Positions 58,830 through 64,000 of a DNA stretch of 64,000 nt are shown here, in pieces. This DNA comes from Raphanus sativus (taxonomy: Eukaryota; Streptophyta; Magnoliopsida; Brassicales; Brassicaceae). The stretch covers positions 28,805,288 through 28,869,287 of the forward strand of contig NC_079519.1 of assembly GCF_000801105.2 (NCBI RefSeq), read 5' to 3'. The notes under the pieces are model-generated. The model had not been told where the DNA came from. It made no database searches and saw only the letters and a list, made by a program, of their open reading frames with translations. How positions within the stretch are numbered: the stretch's first letter is position 1; each line of letters opens with the position of its first letter. Made by a program: the position numbers and the translations under genes.

Positions 58830-59257
58830 TTTTAAAGCTTATCTAAAGTAGCACTTTCTAAAGTTTATTCACAAAGTAGTACTCAATAGTAAACTCAATG
58901 ATAAAATTTTCCAAAATAACAAGACTATGACAAGACAAATACAAATTTACTTTAATCCTTAAATTTTAATCTTAACTTTTAATAATAAACTCTAAATTTT
59001 AATTATTAAATACAAATCTAAATGTTGAAAGTGGAGTTTGAGTACGTGATTAATAAGTAGATTAGGAATAAAACATGTCAAAAATTTAATTTACATTAGA
59101 AATAAATTAGAATTGAAAAAGCTTACAATGAATTTGATTATTAAATCAAGTTTGTTATTCAATATTAATTTGGTTGTTAAATTTATGCTTTAAAATCTTT
59201 TGCCAAAATTTCTAGAGAGAAGTAAAAATATATTTTAATGCTATTATAGTAAAAAAT
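58830..59257. repeat. Direct repeat copy B (about 430 bp)
   Basis: Partner of 57901-58349, same orientation, about 0.93 kb apart. Confidence 0.88.
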
Positions 59258-59261
59258 TGAG

Positions 59262-59549
59262 AAAAAGACAAAATAGCATCAAACCAAGTTTTTGTCAGAA
59301 AAATAACATCATAAAGAAGAAAATGACCAAAAAAGGTTTTATTGAAGAATAAATATGCATTTATAACCATTGGGTTAATTAATCTAAGACTTAGGGTTTA
59401 AAGGTGGAGTTTTAGGAATGTATTCAAATTTTTAAAAATAAAAAAAATGAAAATTTTCAAAACAAAAATGTGATTTTTTGGTCATTTTATTTTTTGAGTG
59501 TTATTTTTGTGATAAAAACTTAAAAAGTGATATTTTAGAGATTTGTCCA
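59262..59549. mobile_element. Inverted-repeat MITE of probable Mutator-like origin
   Basis: The left end (GACAAAATAGCATCAAACCA, then AAAATAACATCA and AAAATGACCAAAAAA) pairs with the complemented right end (GACAAATCTCTAAAATATCAC, then AAAATAACACTCA and AAAATGACCAAAAAAT) over about 70 bp. Such AAAATAGCA...ATGACCAAAA ends are common for small VANDAL/MULE-like elements in Brassicaceae. The middle has TTAGGGTTTA. Confidence 0.7.
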
Positions 59550-59892
59550 AAAAAAATATTTCCTGTGCTAAACTTTTATTATAAATTAGTGCTAGTGTCA
59601 AGGTATTTATCTAAAAATATTTGACATTATATTTTCAAATTTAAATGATAAATAAGATACTTCAAATTTAGGGTCCCTCAAATTTATCATAATGAATTAA
59701 CTATAGTTCTTTACACAAACGACGACGTTTGTCTACATTGCCCAATCGACACCTCTCCGGCACACGATTGTTCCCGAGTTCCATGTCCATTTTCAGGTAC
59801 AAAGATCGACAATTTCCGATTTGGATACTAAGATTCCGTTCCGACAGATCTTCCGATTCCGACAGCCGGATCTCAGTGTTCCTTAAGTTCAG

Positions 59893-60237
59893 GTAGTTTC
59901 TTCCTCATTTCGTTATCACAGAACAACATTTATGGTTTCTAGCGATTTCAAATCGGCTGCTTGTAGAATCTCACTCGTAGCTTCATGTTTTGTTCCTAGG
60001 TTACCCGTTAGTCTATTGCTCATTTTGTGTTGAAAGGTTCGTACTTTTCTGTTAAATGCCTAGTCTAGTGCGTTGCCCACCAGGTGTTTGTGTTAATTCC
60101 TGAACGAGACTTCTTTTCATTTTTTGTTAGTGATCGTTTGAGAATCAGCTCTAGTGTTCTTAGATGGACTCTGGGTTTACTGTTGCATTGTCGGATTTGT
60201 ATCAACTGATCTTGTTTGTGGTCTGAATGATTTGCAG
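59893..60237 (+). other. Probable 5' UTR intron of the NDUFAF6-like gene
   Basis: The region 59700-59892 looks like a leader (pyrimidine- and CGA-rich). TTCAG|GTAGTTTC at 59892/59893 is a good donor, and TGATTTGCAG ending at 60237 is a good acceptor 36 bases before the start codon. Confidence 0.6.
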
Positions 60238-60273
60238 AAGAAGAGAAAAGAGTACCCTTTAAAGCTTAATCTG

Positions 60274-61194
60274 ATGAACGGACCACGAGGAGGATCGAGT
60301 AGTTTGCGTTCAGCATTCTCTTACTGTGTACAACAAGTCCGTAACTACGACTACCATCACTACCTCTGTCTCCTTGAACTCCCACCCGAGATGCGTAAAC
60401 CCGCCTTCGCACTCCGCGCTTTCAACGTGGAAACCGCAAGAGCCATGGACGTTGCATCAGATCCCAAAATCGGCTTGATGCGTTTGCTCTGGTGGCAAGA
60501 AGCCATCGACAAGCTCTACACGAAGAAAACAGTTAACCACCCAGCTGCACAAGCTCTCTCTTGGGCCATATCAGAGCATAGCATCAGCAAACCGTGGCTT
60601 AAACGCTCGGTGGAAGCTAGAATCCGAGATGCTCAGAGAGAGGCTGACGATATACCGGAGAGCGTCGAGGAGCTTGAGAGATACGCGGAAGACACGGTTT
60701 CTACTCTTCTGTACAACACTCTCCAAGCAGGTGGGATCAGCTCGACAGCAGCGGACCACGCGGCTTCGCACATTGGTAAAGCCAGTGGTCTTGTCTTGCT
60801 GCTGAAGTCGTTACCTTACCACTGTACTAGAAACCGTCACCACAATTACATCCCTGTGGAACTCGCTGAGAAGCACGGGCTGCTTGTGAAACAAGGTGGA
60901 AGGTCTGAGATTCTTTTGGATAATGATTCGAGAGAAGGGCTGTGCAATGTGGTGTTTGAGATTGCGTCTGTTGCCAATGTACATCTCTTGAAAGCCCGCG
61001 AGCTGGTGGGAAAAGTTCCTGCGGAAGCTAAACCGGTTCTGCTTCATTCTGTGCCGGTACAGGTTCTTCTGGATTCGTTGAGTAAAGCACATTTCGATGT
61101 GTTTGATCCGAGGATGCAGAGAGGAGTTCTTGGTGTTCCTCCTCTTTGGTTTCAGGTTAGACTCAAGTGGTATTCATGGAGATCTATGTTCTGA
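60274..61194 (+). CDS. NDUFAF6-like squalene/phytoene synthase family protein (At1g62730 type)
   Basis: A single coding exon gives 306 residues, starting MNGPRGGSSSLRSAFSYCVQ. The Ser/Arg-rich start suits mitochondrial import. The fold is that of the squalene/phytoene synthase family: helices around VRNYDYHHYLCLLELPPEMR, RAFNVETARAMD and GLMRLLWWQEAIDKLY. In place of the paired DxxxD metal-binding motifs of true synthases there are changed residues, as in NDUFAF6, a human complex I assembly factor. It is therefore probably not a prenyl synthase but an assembly factor of mitochondrial NADH dehydrogenase; this is inferred from the family. The in-frame ATG at 60154 lies in the proposed 5' UTR intron, so 60274 is preferred. 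Confidence 0.88.
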   Translation: MNGPRGGSSSLRSAFSYCVQQVRNYDYHHYLCLLELPPEMRKPAFALRAFNVETARAMDVASDPKIGLMRLLWWQEAIDKLYTKKTVNHPAAQALSWAISEHSISKPWLKRSVEARIRDAQREADDIPESVEELERYAEDTVSTLLYNTLQAGGISSTAADHAASHIGKASGLVLLLKSLPYHCTRNRHHNYIPVELAEKHGLLVKQGGRSEILLDNDSREGLCNVVFEIASVANVHLLKARELVGKVPAEAKPVLLHSVPVQVLLDSLSKAHFDVFDPRMQRGVLGVPPLWFQVRLKWYSWRSMF

Positions 61195-61308
61195 ATAACT
61201 TCGAAGTCTTTTTTTTTTCTTTTCTGGTTTTCTAAGACATTATTACAAAACTGTTCCAGTAATAATACAAACAGTGATGGATTGGATACAAAATAAAAGA
61301 ATTTATCT

Positions 61309-61531
61309 GAAAATTTCTTGAGCATACGTCTAATTTGCCTACTTAAAACAACATTGAATAACTGTCGTAAGAGACTCTATTAATTCTCTTCGAGACATCT
61401 CACTCAAGAGTTTCATCACATCATCTACTCTCTTAGACTTGCAAAATATCAAGAGAGCATTCCGTTTATTACCATCAACTCAAGCTTTTGTCGGACCTCA
61501 TCTAAGCGACTATGCATACAAAGCATGTCTA
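61309..61531 (-). pseudogene. Relic of an RFL-type pentatricopeptide repeat (PPR) gene
   Basis: On the minus strand FCMHSRLDEVRQKLELMV (one frame) is followed by IFCKSKRVDDVMKLLSEMSR and, after two stops, TYAQEIF. These are two to three P-type PPR motifs of the Restorer-of-fertility-like group, whose repeats commonly read FCK.KRVDDGM.LF.EMSRRGL. Stops and a frameshift make it non-functional. PPR genes of this group bind mitochondrial RNAs and are clustered in this part of Arabidopsis chromosome 1. Confidence 0.75.
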
Positions 61532-61989
61532 CTGTTTAATTCTAAAAATTTACTCATTCTTGTAGTTTGCAAGCCGGTTCTCACTATAAGCCTGTTCAAG
61601 TATATGGTTGGAGCTTTTAATGTGTTTAATAGTAATTGTGGAGGCCAAGTCCTTTCAACAACCAACATATTTACTTTGAAAGCTCATCCTATATTTTACA
61701 CAATATCCTAAATATGGTAAATATGTAAATTTGTTGATATATACAATTAAGTTTTGGCTATGAATAATGTTACATAATAGAAACAATGCTGCATTTTTCC
61801 TCACTGTTACAATGATCCTAGCGATGAAGATGTATATCATCTTCTCTAACAATGCTAAATGCATTTCACTCAGTTTGATCAGAGGATCCATAAAGATTTC
61901 TCTAACTTAACAATATTCTACCGTAGTCTAGCTGGTAAATCACTATTCTTAATATATTCAGAATCAAATATGTTCCATTTTCATTCTCT

Positions 61990-62600
61990 TAAGAATCCAA
62001 ATGTTTTTTCCTATTTAATTAAATATTAAATTTTCAAGAAATCCTTCCTAAATATTTTAGAGTGAATTTGCTCAAAATCCTAAAAGAAGTTGGATATCAT
62101 AATATTTTAATTGCTATCATAATATGATATATATATATATATGAAAGTTTGTTAATATACACTTTTCTTGTTATCCTAACATTTTTTTCCTTTTTCACTA
62201 TTAAGTTTTCAGAAAAAAATTCCTAAATATTTTACTTGTTATTCTAACATTTTTTCTTTTTAGTTTTTTCTTTTTTCTTTTTAGTTAAATATTAATTTTC
62301 AGGAAATTCTTCCTAAATATTATATTTTCAATTAAACATTATATTTTTATGAAGTCCTTCCTAAATATTTTATTTGCTATCATAAATATGATATATATGT
62401 AAGTTGACAAAAAATTATATATATGTAAATTTGTTAATATATACATTTTTACTTGCTATCCTAAAATTATTAAACATTTAATTTTCAGGAAGCACTTCCT
62501 AAACATTTTATTTGCTATCCTAACATTTTATTTTTAATTAAATATTAAATTTTCAGAAAGTCTTTCCTAAATATTTTACTTACTATCTTAGTATTTTTTT
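61990..62600. repeat. Degenerate tandem repeats with TTCAGGAAATTCTTCCTAAATA core
   Basis: About seven irregularly spaced copies of a segment reading TTTTCAGGAA(A/G)..CTTCCTAAATATTTTA, often followed by TTGCTATC.TAA. The core contains a short GGAA/TTCC inverted repeat. Non-coding. Confidence 0.7.
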
Positions 62601-63390
62601 TTAATTTTTTATTATTTAATTGTTTATTAGATAAAGGTAATGTACTCTTTTAAATTATTAATGAAGGTTATATTTGTGACTATCAGTTTGAGGGGTTATT
62701 TTTTTTGGAACAAAAACTTAAAAAGTCTGTTTAGAAGAATTGTCCTAAAATAAACTTTAATTGTTTTTCAGAGATCAGTAACTAACTGGCCAAACAAATT
62801 TATTTATTTAGTTTCATGAGGAAATGGTTAACTTGTTCCCATTTCTTTATCTCATAATTACTGCCATGCTTGATAATTTAATATCATTGATCCGAAGAAG
62901 ACATACAAACCAATATGGAATCATTATATCCTTCATTTTCTATTTACATTTTACTTTTGTATATAAATATATGGTAGTTAAATTATTATTTAAATTAAAA
63001 ATGCATTAACTTGTCCCTATTTGTCATCACGGCTTCAGCTGCCAAAGTTGCAATAATGAAGGTTGGTGTGCATGTGTTTTTTTCTTTTTTCGTGCGCTAG
63101 ATATTAGACTACGGGAGTCAACAGGTCGGCTTAAACATAATTATTTATGTACAAATATCTTTAAGGGCTTATTTGCTCAATAACCTAAATCATAATTAAA
63201 ATTAAATACATGTCATTGATTTTGACATAATATAATAACTAACATTTATACCAATTATTATCCGGTTCTACCCTGTAACCATCGAGTGACTTTTATGTTG
63301 TTAGAGATGATGTGACCAAAATGAATATATGGTGAATGAGACACTTACGTATGATGTCAACTAAATAAGATGTAGATTTGAGAAAAGTGA

Positions 63391-63780
63391 CTATTCCAAC
63401 CCGAACAATTTCGATCGTGCCAAATACCACTCGAACAAATGGTCAGTGCCAAATACGACCTGAACTTAACTAAAATTCAAAAAAACTACCCGAACTTCTT
63501 AAAACGTGCCTAAATCTACATTGACTCTAACAGAAATTAGTCAACCGTTAAAAAAATAAAACGATATCGTTTTCATATACAAGAAAAAATGCCTATTTCG
63601 ATCCAAATAATTTCGGTGGTGCCAAATACAATCCAAACACATGGTCGGTGCCAAACACGACGTGGACTCAATTATAATAAGAAAAAAATTAGCTGAATTT
63701 TTTAAAATATGCCTAAATCTATATTGACTCTAACAGAAATTAGTCAATTGTTAATAAAATAAAACGATGTCGTTTTGATA
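63391..63780. repeat. Direct duplication of about 200 bp
   Basis: Two copies (63391-63591 and 63592-63780) share TTTCG.T.GTGCCAAATAC, ATGGTC(A/G)GTGCCAAA, ATTGACTCTAACAGAAATTA and AAAACGAT(A/G)TCGTTTT. The last motif is typical of repeats in this plant family. Confidence 0.8.
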
Positions 63781-63819
63781 TATATATATATATAAATATA
63801 TATATATTTTTAATACATC

Positions 63820-63895
63820 TTTATTACAGGACTCAAATCCGTGTCGTGGTACCCTTTTAAAATGGTACATTAACGACTAGACTAAAATAACTTTT
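63820..63895 (-). mobile_element. tRNA-derived SINE-like sequence
   Basis: On the minus strand TTAGTCTAGTCGTTAATGTA resembles an A-box region and CGGATTTGAGTCCT a degenerate B box. Neither end nor target duplication is clear, and it may extend into the AT-rich sequence to the left. Confidence 0.45.
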
Positions 63896-64000
63896 TGAAA
63901 TATTTTTAGACATTTGAAATTATATAAACTAAAATTTTTTTTCATCTTATCCAATTTAAAACTTTGGTGATTGTTTATATATATTTTAGTTATTGTGTAA

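Larger units (their letters stand above)
61532..64000. other. AT-rich intergenic region to the window end
   Basis: No intact gene is seen. Part of 61532-61700 may be more of the PPR relic but is too decayed to tell. Repeats inside it are listed separately. Confidence 0.45.

Noticed and set aside
60154..60273. Longer N-terminus for the NDUFAF6-like protein
   Set aside because: This stretch ends in a good splice acceptor (TTTGCAG at 60237) and is better read as 5' UTR intron.

Overview
This window is plant nuclear DNA, almost certainly from a Brassicaceae genome (a Brassica-like relative of Arabidopsis). Six intron-bearing or secretory protein genes lie in the order expected from the Arabidopsis chromosome 1 segment At1g62780 to At1g62730, read from left to right: an At1g62780-like small chloroplast-type protein (3102-4756, +), a pectin methylesterase inhibitor like PMEI9/At1g62770 (18495-19270, +), a second inhibitor like PMEI10/At1g62760 (43460-44074, +), chloroplast elongation factor G, SCO1/At1g62750 (51122-53724, +), the Hsp70/Hsp90 co-chaperone HOP2/At1g62740 (54077-56884, -) and an At1g62730-like phytoene-synthase-fold protein related to the complex I assembly factor NDUFAF6 (60274-61194, +). 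The Arabidopsis locus assignments are from memory of the protein families, not from a search. A relic of an RFL-type PPR gene (61309-61531, -) next to the last gene fits the PPR-rich neighbourhood known from this part of Arabidopsis chromosome 1.

Most of the remaining sequence is transposable elements that have spread the genes apart. Two full-length Ty1/Copia elements are present with target duplications: one at 6575-11258 (LTRs differ at 2 of 253 bases; polyprotein broken by one late stop) and one at 19960-24621 (LTRs identical by eye over 262 bases; polyprotein intact). Between them a 6.0 kb Mutator-like element with a 9-bp target duplication (11897-17916) sits inside an older Stowaway-like MITE and carries recognisable pieces of several host genes (a CDPK, a LETM1-like protein, and probably a CYP21-type cyclophilin and a DnaJ protein), plus long arrays of TATAAA-rich repeats. 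A CACTA element (25129-28680) carries a frameshifted piece of elongation factor 2. Three Helitrons have clear termini (29659-31942, 35309-36932, 44707-47673 on the minus strand); the third carries decayed glutaredoxin and U-box/ARM-repeat gene pieces and a nested SINE. A hAT element, several MITEs, four tRNA-derived SINE or SINE-like loci and a LINE fragment fill much of the rest.

From 47.6 to 50.9 kb, just upstream of SCO1, there is a terminal-inverted-repeat element filled with a 27-bp minisatellite, inserted at the very end of the third Helitron, then a foldback element with two roughly 420-bp inverted arms and a single-arm copy of the same family. SCO1 and HOP2 are convergent with about 350 bp between stop codons. 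HOP2 has a canonical heat-shock element about 170 bp upstream of its start codon, and its first intron is built of degenerate duplications of its own exon-intron junctions.

Functionally the genes are independent housekeeping or cell-wall genes, not a pathway: plastid translation (SCO1), chaperone relay (HOP2), a putative mitochondrial assembly factor, and two secreted inhibitors of pectin methylesterase. No CRISPR, operon, rRNA or intact tRNA gene was seen.
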